A stretch of DNA of 64,000 nt from Desulfosporosinus meridiei DSM 13257 (GCF_000231385.2 NC_018515.1:1492501-1556500); one strand, 5' to 3'. Shown: positions 43,599 to 52,036, numbered from the stretch's first letter. Translations and numbers: made by a program. Notes: generated by a model not told the origin, from the sequence alone.

Positions 43599-43696
43599 GG
43601 CCTAATCAGGGCATTACCGGGAGGAAGAGGAAGGTTTAAAGTCTGACTCAACTTAAGTAAACATAAAAGTGCAAGGTTGTAACTAGGAGGAATTAG

Positions 43697-45409
43697 ATGC
43701 CGATCATTATTAGATTTTTCAAGGATAAACGCTTGCGAAGGATTATCTCCATGTTCCTCCAATTTGTATTTCAGCTCTGGTGGATAAATAAAAAAAAGAG
43801 ATTTCTGAGTGACGAAAACTATCAGAAGCAAATCAAAGGGGTATATGGGAAACAAGCTTCTGTATTTACAGAGACCGCGACGGAACTGGGTGGGCTGCTT
43901 ATCAAACTGGGGCAGTTTTTTAGTGCCAGGGTTGATGTTCTGCCAGAGGAATACACCAATGAACTTTCCAAGCTGCAGGACGCTGTTAAGCCGGTAGGTA
44001 CTGAGGAAATTATTAAGCGAATTGAAGAGGAATATGGCAAACCGATTTCTGAAGTTTTTTTGAATTTTTCCAGAGAAGCGATTGCTTCTGCTTCCTTGGG
44101 GCAAGTTCATGTCGCTGAGATTCAGGGACAGAATAAAGTAGCGATTAAGGTCTTGCGACCTGGGATTGAGAAAATCATTCAGACAGACTTCAACGCCCTT
44201 CGCTTTATGGTGACCTTTGCCAAGCGCTACCCCAAGATAAGTGCTGCGGTGGATTTGGAGCAGATCTATAATGAGTTCGTAGAAACTACTCAGGATGAAC
44301 TGGATTACACCAAGGAAGGTCAACACGCGGATATCTTCCGGGCAAATTTCTCAGGGGACTCGAGAATTAGTGTACCTGAAGTCTATTGGGAATACACGAC
44401 TCAGCATGTCTTAGTGATGGAATACGTCACAGGCTGTAAGGTGAACGATTACGAGAACCTAGCCCGGGCAGGAATTGACAGGGCAGAACTGGCAGATACT
44501 TTGATTTCGGCCTATGTTCAACAATTACTCTCTGATGCATTTTTTCATGCTGATCCCCATCCCGGAAATTTACTAGTTAAAGAGGATGGTACTCTTATAT
44601 TCATAGATTTTGGAATGGTAGGGCGGATTGAAAAAGGCATGCGGGAAGAATTGATGGCCTTTATTCTAGCCGTATTTAAGAAAGATACAGATCAGATGAT
44701 AACTGTTTTTGAAAACTTGGGATTTCTTCGATCCCATGCTGACAAACAGACTTTGGCGAAGGGGCTAAAATTGATCTTAGCTAATGTCTTTGAAGATCCT
44801 AATCTGAGAAACGTCAATTCTGAAGAATTGCTGTTGGAGCTGCGAGAGTTTATGTATTCTCAACCTTTTCAAATTCCGGCCCAGACCCTGTTTTTAGGAA
44901 AGTCCCTGTTAACTATCATGGGGATTTGCGGAGGACTGAATCCGCAGCTTGATCTTATTAAGACCCTTCGACCCTATGCAGAAGAGTTGTTGACCGGGGA
45001 AGCAGCGGGAAACGGCCCTACAGGCTTTATTATTGACCAGGCCAAAAAAACCCTGACAGAGGTTGTTACTCTCCCCGAAAAATTAAATCGGCTCATTGCC
45101 GGTCTCGAAGGCGGCGAGATCAGACTTCATCCTTCTAGGAGTTTTGAGTCGAATCTTTTACAGAGCCAGATGGACCAGACAAGCCGGATTGTGAGGGCGA
45201 TTATGAGCAGTGGGTTCTTGATTTCAGGAACTGTTTTGCTTGAGGGTTCCTATTTTAAGGTGGGATTAATGCTAATTATTCTTGCCGGGCTTACCTTCGC
45301 TTCCTTTCTGAAATCCAACTCAGGTTCCTCGGGAAGAAAGAGAATGGGGCATGGTGGCAGGAGCAGGGGTGCATCTTCAGGATTTCAAAAGCCTCGTTTT
45401 CATCCCTAA
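43697..45409 (+). CDS. ABC1/UbiB/AarF-family atypical kinase
   Basis: 570 residues. Features are LIKLGQFFSARVDVLPEEY (the KxGQ motif) near residue 70, ASASLGQVHVAEI (Ala-rich loop) near residue 135, VAIKVLRPG (Lys) and HADPHPGNLLVKEDG with IDFGMVGRI near residue 285 (catalytic Asp and metal-binding DFG-like). One or two hydrophobic segments lie near the C-terminus. The family is required for quinone synthesis or lipid-linked processes in bacteria. GGAGG lies seven bases before the ATG. A long antisense open frame over this gene is a shadow. Confidence 0.88.
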   Translation: MPIIIRFFKDKRLRRIISMFLQFVFQLWWINKKKRFLSDENYQKQIKGVYGKQASVFTETATELGGLLIKLGQFFSARVDVLPEEYTNELSKLQDAVKPVGTEEIIKRIEEEYGKPISEVFLNFSREAIASASLGQVHVAEIQGQNKVAIKVLRPGIEKIIQTDFNALRFMVTFAKRYPKISAAVDLEQIYNEFVETTQDELDYTKEGQHADIFRANFSGDSRISVPEVYWEYTTQHVLVMEYVTGCKVNDYENLARAGIDRAELADTLISAYVQQLLSDAFFHADPHPGNLLVKEDGTLIFIDFGMVGRIEKGMREELMAFILAVFKKDTDQMITVFENLGFLRSHADKQTLAKGLKLILANVFEDPNLRNVNSEELLLELREFMYSQPFQIPAQTLFLGKSLLTIMGICGGLNPQLDLIKTLRPYAEELLTGEAAGNGPTGFIIDQAKKTLTEVVTLPEKLNRLIAGLEGGEIRLHPSRSFESNLLQSQMDQTSRIVRAIMSSGFLISGTVLLEGSYFKVGLMLIILAGLTFASFLKSNSGSSGRKRMGHGGRSRGASSGFQKPRFHP

Positions 45410-45499
45410 GCAACAATGTCTGCGCTGAATAGGAGTGGTTCCAATTAGAATGAGGTTCATATCCATTAAAATATAACATTTTAAAAGGAGTGCTTATCA

Positions 45500-45826
45500 A
45501 TGAGTCTAGAGAACTTTGAGTTCAGCTTTACTGAAAACGATGAAGGCTTCACAGTGACCCTCAAGGGCAACAAAGAGAAACTAAGAGGGAAATTAGAAGC
45601 CTTTGAAGCCTTCCTGAATTTTAGAGAGAAAGCTAAACAAGCCGGGTTCGAACATGCCGGCGGCGAATCCCCGATTCATCAGTTTTTTAAAGTAATGCAT
45701 AAACATCATGCTCATCATGGCGGAGGGCATGGGCATTGCCAGCATGGACACCATGGATATCATGGAAATCCCCCAAAGAGTGAAACTACAGTAAGTCAGA
45801 GCGAGGAAAAGAAAACAGCAGAGTAA
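45500..45826 (+). CDS. Small His-rich protein
   Basis: 108 residues. The first ~65 residues look helical and carry KLRGKLEAFEAFLNF; residues ~68-90 are a cluster of about 15 His with one Cys (HHAHHGGGHGHCQHGHHGYH). This could bind nickel, zinc, copper or iron. AAAGGAG lies nine bases before the ATG. It is 90 bases after the UbiB-like gene and may share its transcript. No family was recognised. Confidence 0.65.
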   Translation: MSLENFEFSFTENDEGFTVTLKGNKEKLRGKLEAFEAFLNFREKAKQAGFEHAGGESPIHQFFKVMHKHHAHHGGGHGHCQHGHHGYHGNPPKSETTVSQSEEKKTAE

Positions 45827-45858
45827 TCAGATGTCATAAAAAAGTTAAATGCCGACAC

Positions 45859-45896
45859 AAAAGGCCTCTTCCCATAAATGTGGGAAAAGGCCTTTT
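45859..45896. terminator. Bidirectional intrinsic terminator
   Basis: A 16-bp stem with one mismatch (AAAAGGCCTCTTCCCA and TGGGAAAAGGCCTTTT) lies between the convergent His-rich gene and the DtxR-family gene. Confidence 0.8.
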
Positions 45897-45914
45897 TATA
45901 TTCGCTCAATGAGG

Positions 45915-46295
45915 TTAGTTTTTTGATTTCTTCATAAGAAACTCTTGCATGGCATGAATTGAATCATTGCTGATGACATGCTCAATTGCACAAGCGTCCC
46001 GATCTGCAATGGTTATGTCAACTTTTAGGATCTGGGTAAAAAACTGTTCGATGACTTGGTGTTTTTTTGAGGTGAACTCTGCGAACTCACGTCCGGTAGG
46101 AGTTAGAAATATTTCCTTATATTTTTCATTGATGATCAATCCTTTTTCTGAAAGGGTCGACATAGCACTGTTGGCGCTGGCCTTTGTGACCCCTAATCGT
46201 TCAGCAATATCAGAAATTCTTGCTCCTGTTCCGTCGGTTGACAGTTCATATATCGCTTCTAAATAGTTTTCCATAGCAAATGTTAACTTTCCCAT
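45915..46295 (-). CDS. DtxR/MntR-family metal-dependent repressor
   Basis: 126 residues with the DtxR N-terminal helix-turn-helix: MENYLEAIYELSTDG, then ISDIAERLGVTKASANSAMSTLSEKGLI. The dimerisation domain carries the metal-site region KKHQVIEQFF and AIEHVISNDSI, where His and Asp/Glu ligands would lie. No C-terminal SH3-like domain is present, as in MntR-type proteins. AAAGGAG lies before the ATG. It is the probable reader of the TTAG-type operators near feoA, feoB and the gene at 51417. Whether it senses iron or manganese is open. Confidence 0.85.
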   Translation of the reverse strand: MGKLTFAMENYLEAIYELSTDGTGARISDIAERLGVTKASANSAMSTLSEKGLIINEKYKEIFLTPTGREFAEFTSKKHQVIEQFFTQILKVDITIADRDACAIEHVISNDSIHAMQEFLMKKSKN

Positions 46296-46723
46296 TAAAC
46301 ATTCTCCTTTAAGAGTATGAGCTACTATTATAGTTTTTCATATTTCTTTATAAAAATCAACCTTAAGCTTTAGGATAACTTTATGTTTAAGGTGAGTTTT
46401 TTTCGCTCTTGAAAAACGAATAGCGGATATGTAACCCTATTCTACCAGTGCTAACAAAAGATTGTTGGAAAATGTAGTTATCCGATCAACTATTATGCCA
46501 GGCAAAATCAGAAGGGAAGAATCAGATTTTGTGCTCTCACGAATTGATTCTCATTACAGAATAATTGCCAGACAAGACAGAGAACCGGAACACGGACAAT
46601 CCTCGTCGTAATCATTACACTTCACAAGCTCGTTAAAGTTGAATTAGGAATCAATACCCTGAGGCTAGCTTAGTTTAATACTATTTAAAACCATCTCAGA
46701 AGCCAAGACAAAAACTATAATTG
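46296..46723. other. Intergenic stretch upstream of feoA
   Basis: About 430 bases that hold the DtxR-family gene's promoter region on the minus strand and, at about 46544-46562, a second stretch with partial similarity to a Fur box (TTGATTCTCATTA). No gene was recognised. Confidence 0.4.
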
Positions 46724-46756
46724 GATATTGACTTTCATTATCAATTGGGATAAAAT
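46724..46756 (+). promoter_or_regulatory. feoA promoter with overlapping Fur-like box
   Basis: TTGACT (46728-46733) and TAAAAT (46751-46756) are 17 bases apart. The 19-base GATATTGACTTTCATTATC (46724-46742) matches the Fur consensus GATAATGATAATCATTATC at 15 positions and covers the -35 box, so iron-loaded Fur would block it. Confidence 0.65.
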
Positions 46757-46813
46757 TAGTCTACAAAAACAAACTCAAATAGTGTTAATAAGGCAGATCA
46801 GTAAGTCGTGTAC

Positions 46814-46825
46814 TTAGTCTAATCT
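46814..46825 (-). promoter_or_regulatory. DtxR-type box before feoA
   Basis: Read on the minus strand this is AGATTAGACTAA, identical to the core of the box before feoB. It is flanked by GTAAGTC (46801-46807) and GACTTAC (46826-46832), which form a hairpin ending at the ribosome site. Confidence 0.6.
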
Positions 46826-46845
46826 GACTTACGAAGGAGATGAGC

Positions 46846-47061
46846 ATGATGTCTTTATCGAGAGGAAAGTTAAATACAGCTTATACAGTGAACAGTGTTA
46901 ATACTGATCATGAAGATATTCGTGAATTTTTATTTACACTAGGTTGTTATCCCGGTGAAAAAGTTACAATTATTTCAAAACTAGCATCAAATTTTATTAT
47001 TACCATCAAAGATGCCAGGTATAGCATAGATGAGGATTTAGCAAAGGCTATTATGGTATAA
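46846..47061 (+). CDS. feoA: Ferrous iron transport protein A
   Basis: 71 residues, an SH3-like fold with LGCYPGEKVTIISK near the middle and a C-terminal YSIDEDLAKAIMV, the usual FeoA ending. FeoA assists FeoB in ferrous iron uptake at the cytoplasmic face. The ATG at 46846 has AAGGAG six bases upstream; an earlier ATG lies too close to that site. The feoB gene starts about 100 bases later on the same strand. Confidence 0.9.
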   Translation: MMSLSRGKLNTAYTVNSVNTDHEDIREFLFTLGCYPGEKVTIISKLASNFIITIKDARYSIDEDLAKAIMV

Positions 47062-47063
47062 AT

Positions 47064-47095
47064 ATGAATAAATATATTTAAATATATTTATTCAT
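47064..47095. repeat. 32-bp AT-only palindrome between feoA and feoB
   Basis: A perfect self-complementary run centred at TTTAAA, with only two G/C pairs, starts three bases after the feoA stop. As RNA it would form a 16-bp stem. Confidence 0.7.
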
Positions 47096-47128
47096 TGTAT
47101 CTTTACTATAAGCAAACTATTAATAAAA

Positions 47129-47146
47129 AGTTAGATTAGACTAACT
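47129..47146 (+). promoter_or_regulatory. DtxR-type box before feoB
   Basis: AGTTAGATTAGACTAACT is an 18-base inverted repeat (AGTTAG/CTAACT) close to the IdeR/DtxR consensus TTAGGTTAGSCTAACCTAA. It ends 16 bases before the feoB start. Confidence 0.65.
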
Positions 47147-47162
47147 ATTGAAGGAGGAACTC

Positions 47163-49175
47163 ATGAAAATTGCTTTAGCTGGAAACCCTAATAGTGGAAA
47201 AACTACCTTGTTTAATGCTATTACAGGTAAAATCGAGCAAGTAGGAAACTGGGCTGGGGTCACAGTGGAGAAAAAAGAAGGGGACGTTAAACAGAATCTT
47301 AACCCCAAGAACGAGGACTTGGTTGTGGTGGATTTACCCGGTGCTTACTCAATGTCACCTTACACCAGTGAAGAGTCGATAACCAGAGACTTCGTGCAAA
47401 ATGAAAAACCAGATGTTATCATTAACATAGTTGACTCGACCAATTTAAGCAGAAGCTTGTTCTTTACTACACAATTGCTGGAACTGGGTATTCCCGTCGT
47501 TGTTGCTTTAAATAAAGGTGATTTGACAGAGAAAAAAGGCAACACTATCGATATACCGGCGTTGAGTGATGCACTTAAGTGTCCCGTAATTCTAACTGTA
47601 TCGACAAAATCAACCAACAACGGTTTGCTTGAACTGATGAATGCTGTAATAGCTGTTGGTAAATCCAACAAAAAGCAAATCCCTCCTAATATTGGTGGTG
47701 CTAAAAAAGCTTCAACGAAAGAAGAGTTTGAAAAAGCTGATAAAAAACGCTTTGCTTTTGTAAATAACATCGTAAGTGAAGTCGAGAGAAGAAAGGTAAG
47801 CTCGGAAAAGCAAACCATACAAGATCAGATCGATAGGATAGTCGCTCACAAATGGTTAGGGATTCCCATCTTCGCGGCAATTATCTGGTTGGTGTTTTCC
47901 ATTTCCCAGTCTTGGGTTGGACCTTGGCTGGCAGATATTTTTGTCGGCTGGATAGACTTATTGAATGAAGGTGTAGCCTCCCTCTTAGGGGCAGACGTAA
48001 ACCCGGTTGTTGCTGCCTTGCTTCTGGATGGGATCATTGGTGGTGTAGGTGCGGTGATTGGATTCCTGCCCCTGATTATGGTATTGTTTTTCTGCTTAGC
48101 TCTATTGGAAGACTGCGGCTATATGGCTCGGGTTGCTGTGGTTATGGACAGATTCTTTAAGAAAGTCGGCTTATCCGGCAAATCTATTATACCGATGATT
48201 GTAGGTACCGGTTGTGGCATCCCGGGAATTATGGCCACCAGAACTATTAAAAACGAAAGACAAAGACGCACCACTGCTATGTTAGCCCCCTTTATGCCTT
48301 GTGGTGCAAAACTCCCCATCATTGCTCTTTTCGCGGGTGTTTTCTTCGGGGATAATGCCTGGGTGGGAACTTCCATGTATTTCTTAGGAATAATTGTAAT
48401 CATTATGAGTGCCTTGATTATCAGACGTATTACCGGAGACTTTTCCAAATCCTATTTTATTATGGAACTTCCGGAATACAGAATGCCCAGCATTAAGAGA
48501 GCAATCATTTCCATGTTCATGAGAGCTAAGGCGTTTATCATTAAAGCGGGAACAATTATTCTGGTTTGCAACGCTGTAGTACAAATATTACAAACTTTCG
48601 ATTGGCAATTGCAAGTCGTTGCTGAGACTGCCCCGGAGACAAGTATCTTAGCCAGCATTGCCTCACCTTTGGCAGTACTGTTCATTCCCCTGGGCTTCGG
48701 CCTCTGGCAGTTTGCTGCTGCAGCGGTAACAGGATTTATTGCTAAAGAAAACGTCGTTGGAACATTAGCTGTTTGCTTTAGTATAACGAACTTTATTGAT
48801 GTTGAAGAATTAGCCCTTGTCGGTGGGAGTGCAGAAGTGAGCTCAATATTTGGTATCAGCGCCGTAGCTGCACTTTCTTATCTGGTATTTAACCTCTTTA
48901 CACCTCCATGCTTCGCAGCGATAGGTGCCATGAACTCCGAAATGGAATCTCGCAAGTGGTTATTTGGTGCGGTAGGTTTCCAACTAGGAATGGGTTATAC
49001 GCTGGCTTTCCTAATCTATCAAATTGGTACTTTAGCAACTACAGGAACCCTTGGCGCAGGATTCTTGGGAGGACTCGTAGCTGTGGCTCTTATAGTCGGT
49101 TGCGTTGTTTATTTGATGAAAAAGGGCGGTAACAGCACCCAAATGGCTAGCAAAATACAGTCGGTGAAAGCATGA
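47163..49175 (+). CDS. feoB: Ferrous iron transporter B
   Basis: 670 residues. The N-terminal GTPase domain has GNPNSGKT (residues 7-14), DLPGAYSMSPYT (G3) and ALNKGDLTEKKG (G4), followed by a helical guanine-dissociation-inhibitor domain. The C-terminal ~430 residues hold about ten membrane segments with two gate repeats (GTGCGIPGIMATRT and ENVVGTLAV regions). It imports ferrous iron. ATG at 47163 has GGAGG upstream. The next gene overlaps its stop (ATGA). Confidence 0.95.
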   Translation: MKIALAGNPNSGKTTLFNAITGKIEQVGNWAGVTVEKKEGDVKQNLNPKNEDLVVVDLPGAYSMSPYTSEESITRDFVQNEKPDVIINIVDSTNLSRSLFFTTQLLELGIPVVVALNKGDLTEKKGNTIDIPALSDALKCPVILTVSTKSTNNGLLELMNAVIAVGKSNKKQIPPNIGGAKKASTKEEFEKADKKRFAFVNNIVSEVERRKVSSEKQTIQDQIDRIVAHKWLGIPIFAAIIWLVFSISQSWVGPWLADIFVGWIDLLNEGVASLLGADVNPVVAALLLDGIIGGVGAVIGFLPLIMVLFFCLALLEDCGYMARVAVVMDRFFKKVGLSGKSIIPMIVGTGCGIPGIMATRTIKNERQRRTTAMLAPFMPCGAKLPIIALFAGVFFGDNAWVGTSMYFLGIIVIIMSALIIRRITGDFSKSYFIMELPEYRMPSIKRAIISMFMRAKAFIIKAGTIILVCNAVVQILQTFDWQLQVVAETAPETSILASIASPLAVLFIPLGFGLWQFAAAAVTGFIAKENVVGTLAVCFSITNFIDVEELALVGGSAEVSSIFGISAVAALSYLVFNLFTPPCFAAIGAMNSEMESRKWLFGAVGFQLGMGYTLAFLIYQIGTLATTGTLGAGFLGGLVAVALIVGCVVYLMKKGGNSTQMASKIQSVKA

Positions 49176-49342
49176 GCACAATTGATTTTATTGTAATAGC
49201 TGTAATAGCTGCAATTATAGCCCTAGCCTTGTACAAAATTGTCAAAGATAAAAAGAAGGGCGTCAGGTGTTCGGGATGCAGTGGATGCTGCGGATGCTCC
49301 GATGATAAGCTACTTCAAATAGAAGACAAGAACCTTCTCTAA
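49172..49342 (+). CDS. FeoB-associated Cys-rich membrane protein
   Basis: A 56-residue protein starting in the feoB stop codon (ATGA overlap). Residues 4-21 are one membrane helix (IDFIVIAVIAAIIALALY), followed by basic KIVKDKKKG and a C-terminal RCSGCSGCCGCS with five Cys. This matches the small FeoB partner family seen in Firmicutes, sometimes treated as a FeoC-like component. Its role is thought to be in iron delivery or FeoB stability. No separate ribosome site is needed because of translational coupling. Confidence 0.85.
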   Translation: MSTIDFIVIAVIAAIIALALYKIVKDKKKGVRCSGCSGCCGCSDDKLLQIEDKNLL

Positions 49343-49380
49343 GGAATTAGAAAGAAATGCAATTTAATTCTAGTAGTCAA

Positions 49381-49420
49381 TATAGGCTGTTTGCCCATTT
49401 TAATGGGCAAACAGCCTATA
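49381..49420 (+). terminator. Terminator of the feo operon
   Basis: A perfect 17-bp stem TATAGGCTGTTTGCCCA with a 6-nt loop lies 38 bases after the small Cys-rich gene. Confidence 0.8.
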
Positions 49421-49475
49421 TAAATTAGTCGAATGCTTGGCAGAAATATAACATTAACATTCTAGATTTTGAGGG

Positions 49476-49647
49476 GGGTTATTTGCAGAAGATATTAAAG
49501 AAAAAGCGCAGCAACTCGCCGGGCTAATTCCCGGTAGGCTGGCAGCATCTTTGCCGGCTCCTCCCGGAGTTAAAACTATCCTTTGAAGATTTAGTGGCCC
49601 TGGACACTTATACTGCTGCGGTTACCGGAGTTAGGAGGATTTATTAA
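49476..49647 (+). pseudogene. Remnant of a short coding region
   Basis: Two frames read as ordinary protein sequence but are broken. The first reads LFAEDIKEKAQQLAGLIPGR and ends in a stop at 'ILstop'. The next, in another frame, reads FEDLVALDTYTAAVTGVRRI and ends at TAA. GAGGGGGG lies before the region but no start codon is in frame. This looks like a frameshifted, truncated gene, unidentified. Confidence 0.4.
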
Positions 49648-49704
49648 AGTCTGAAAGACTTGTAAGAATGGTGCTTGGGTATTTATCTGAAGAGGTCAAC
49701 AGGA

Positions 49705-51027
49705 CTAAATATCGGACTTTTGGTCAAAAAGCTTCGGCGAGGTCAAATCAAGTTTCAATTCTCTGAGAAAAGTTTCATCTTCGCGTTTTTCCATTACATT
49801 GTAAGAGATCCCTATTTCAATCTCCAACTTCTTGAGATCTTTAATCCTTTCTACATGAAACTCCAGAAATTGATAGTCTTCATTAAGGATATAATTAGTA
49901 TTATGGAGCTTTCTAAAGACCTTGAGGACTTTAGAAATGTCCTCGCCGAACACCTTGGCAGACTTATAAAAGTAATCCTTATTAGAGAAAAACTGGGTCT
50001 TAGCTACTCGCTGATCAAGATTCTGCTGATAGATTTGAGCCGTATGCTTGTTTTCTAAAGAACAATACTGGGCACCGAGACTTAGTTTCTCATCGAGGAT
50101 GAATTCCAAAAGCTGAAGACACTCTATTTCACTGCGGGAGATGGGCAGCCCGCCGGCATACCAGTAGTCATAGAGAACCCGATAGGGAGGATTTTTAATT
50201 TGGAAGTTGTTTTTCTGAAAAACCTCCACATTGTTCAAGGGGAAACAGAATTCCAAGAGATTAATCCCAAATATACCTAGAGAATCCAGCTTTAATAGTA
50301 AGTCTTTCATTACCTCTAAGGTTCCGGGGATGACGGGCATTTCCACCATTACAGCGGGGATAAAGTTCTTGGCTAAGGACATCTTGGCCAAGATATCCTC
50401 CTTTAAGCTTTGCGGATCATCTACTTTAATACTAAAACGAATCTCGTCAAGATGAGTTTCTTGAAGATCCTTTAGAAGAGTCTCATCAATTAAATCCCCG
50501 GATGTGTATAAACGTGTATAAACCCGGGGGAATTTTTCCTTGGCTCGCCGAAAGAATTCGACAGTTTCAGGCTTGTGGAGCAAGGGCTCGCCGCCGGTTA
50601 GTCCTAAGTGGGCCAGTTTGCCCCCCTGCTGATGGAGGGAGTCCAGTTCTTTCAGGCAGCTTCGCTTATGTTGGGAAAACTCCTCGTAATTATCTTGGTT
50701 TTTGTTAAAGCAAAAATAACAATCACGGTGACACATCAGGGAAATAAATAAAGAGACGCTGCCAACCCCTTTTTGACAGGCAACGCAAGCAGGAGATATC
50801 TGATTAACATAGATACTTTTATTATCGTTTCTAAACAGGGCCCCTTTAGTGCGGAGACTTTTGAGGAGTGCTGCCGTTTCTTCGGATAGGTCTTTATCCA
50901 GGATCAGCCCTGTCTGGTTAACCCAGTCCTTAAATCGATCTGCGATTGAAAGATAGATTTGCCCATATTCTTTGAAAGTAGGGTTTTTTATCCTTGTCAG
51001 TTGTTCCGGAGATAAATTTATGAGCAT
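49705..51027 (-). CDS. Radical SAM protein, unknown function
   Basis: 440 residues. A CxxC (PACVACQKG) lies near residue 80, shortly before the radical SAM motif LMCHRDCYFC (C-x3-C-x2-C) near residue 98. LTGGEPLLHKPETVEF follows near residue 143 (SAM-binding GGEP). The C-terminal ~160 residues have no recognised domain. It cleaves SAM to a radical, but the substrate is unknown. The ATG follows a weak site. It is convergent with feo and adjacent to the Cys/His-rich protein gene, transcribed away from it. Confidence 0.8.
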   Translation of the reverse strand: MLINLSPEQLTRIKNPTFKEYGQIYLSIADRFKDWVNQTGLILDKDLSEETAALLKSLRTKGALFRNDNKSIYVNQISPACVACQKGVGSVSLFISLMCHRDCYFCFNKNQDNYEEFSQHKRSCLKELDSLHQQGGKLAHLGLTGGEPLLHKPETVEFFRRAKEKFPRVYTRLYTSGDLIDETLLKDLQETHLDEIRFSIKVDDPQSLKEDILAKMSLAKNFIPAVMVEMPVIPGTLEVMKDLLLKLDSLGIFGINLLEFCFPLNNVEVFQKNNFQIKNPPYRVLYDYWYAGGLPISRSEIECLQLLEFILDEKLSLGAQYCSLENKHTAQIYQQNLDQRVAKTQFFSNKDYFYKSAKVFGEDISKVLKVFRKLHNTNYILNEDYQFLEFHVERIKDLKKLEIEIGISYNVMEKREDETFLRELKLDLTSPKLFDQKSDI

Positions 51028-51117
51028 TCTATAAGCCCCTCTCGTGTTTAGCTGGTTATTTTGAGCATTAAGGATGGTGGTATTTCGGCAAGCAATAGTT
51101 TAGAAAAGGGTGAACTG

Positions 51118-51213
51118 ATGGCGAAGAGAACTGCCGCCAAAACTGCGGAAAAATCCCTTGGTTTGTTGCTTTCCAGTGACCATCTCAGCAGAAATTATTC
51201 TATGTTATAGTTC
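51118..51213 (+). CDS. Possible 31-residue small protein
   Basis: ATG follows AAAAGGGTGA at good spacing and opens a 31-residue frame (MAKRTAAKTAEKSLGLLLSS) ending at TAG. The peptide is basic. No family was recognised and the length makes chance likely. Confidence 0.25.
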
Positions 51214-51347
51214 GTAACAGCTGTACAATAAATTCCCTAGTGAGGATATTTTATAGTATATCGTTAATATTTTTAAATTACAATTTTCAGTGGCTACTGA
51301 TCATGAAGGGAGCAGCTAATTTGCATTTAACCTTTCGAGGATTAATA

Positions 51348-51387
51348 TGCTATAATAAAGTTAGATTAACCTAACTTTATTATAGCA
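51348..51387 (+). promoter_or_regulatory. Long palindrome with DtxR-type box before the Cys/His-rich gene
   Basis: Perfect 17-base arms (TGCTATAATAAAGTTAG and its complement) flank a 6-base centre. The middle, read on the minus strand as TTAGGTTAATCTAAC, matches the IdeR/DtxR consensus TTAGGTTAGSCTAAC at 13 of 15 positions. It lies 30 bases before the start of the gene at 51417 and includes TATAAT-like sequence. Confidence 0.7.
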
Positions 51388-51416
51388 AGCAAAGTAAAAG
51401 GACAGGAGAAAAACAT

Positions 51417-51962
51417 ATGAGTATTAAGCAACATCAGTCACCGAATTGTTCCAGCCATAGCTGCAGCTGCCACAGTCATTCTACCGATTCAGAAAAAGAC
51501 TGCTCTCATGCTCACGACCCTCTCACCTTCACCAAAGGGGAAATAGCGGTTTTGCAGGATCTTGTGCGAAACAGTTACTTGCCCGTCAGCCGCTTTGTCA
51601 TGAGTAGCAGTAAAGAGAAAGAGGCCAGATTTGCTTCTCTCGCGCCGGTGTATATAAATGCTATTGATGACAGTCTGGAAAAGGTGAAAGAGATCGGAGG
51701 GGTTTTGTCAGGGCTTGAGAAAAAACGGCTTATCTCTCTCGACTATGATATTCCCCTCCAGAACTATGACTACACCCTGCATACGAACTCGGTTCTTTTT
51801 GCCTACTTCACTGAAACGGTTAATGAGGGAAAGAAAAAACCAAGCTTTCTTTGCGATACTGCAGAAATTGAGCTTGGCAGCATAGCCCTCACTGAGTTGG
51901 GGGAGAAAGTCTGGGCCCAGATTAGGCATGAGTATGACTCTGCCGATAAAGCAAATCTGTAA
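51417..51962 (+). CDS. Cys/His-rich protein with possible winged-helix core
   Basis: 181 residues. Residues ~9-33 hold many potential metal ligands (CSSHSCSCHSHSTDSEKDCS then HAH). Residues ~40-175 look like a helical/winged-helix fold: GEIAVLQDLVRNSYLPVSR, LEKKRLISLDYDIPLQNYDY and SIALTELGEKVWAQI, the last resembling a recognition wing of MarR-type proteins. The GACAGGAG site lies before the ATG. A DtxR-type palindrome sits just upstream, so metal starvation probably induces it. No known family was recognised; a metal-sensing regulator or a metal chaperone both fit. Confidence 0.7.
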   Translation: MSIKQHQSPNCSSHSCSCHSHSTDSEKDCSHAHDPLTFTKGEIAVLQDLVRNSYLPVSRFVMSSSKEKEARFASLAPVYINAIDDSLEKVKEIGGVLSGLEKKRLISLDYDIPLQNYDYTLHTNSVLFAYFTETVNEGKKKPSFLCDTAEIELGSIALTELGEKVWAQIRHEYDSADKANL

Positions 51963-52036
51963 TGGTGTGATTGAATTTCATTAATCGAATATCTTGACCA
52001 GTGCTTGCTGAGCTGCAAGAGTAGATTGAGGTACTT

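Noticed and set aside
43352-44326. 324-residue open frame on the minus strand across the AbrB-type and UbiB-like genes
   Set aside because: It is antisense to two clear genes, has no ribosome site, and its composition is not protein-like.
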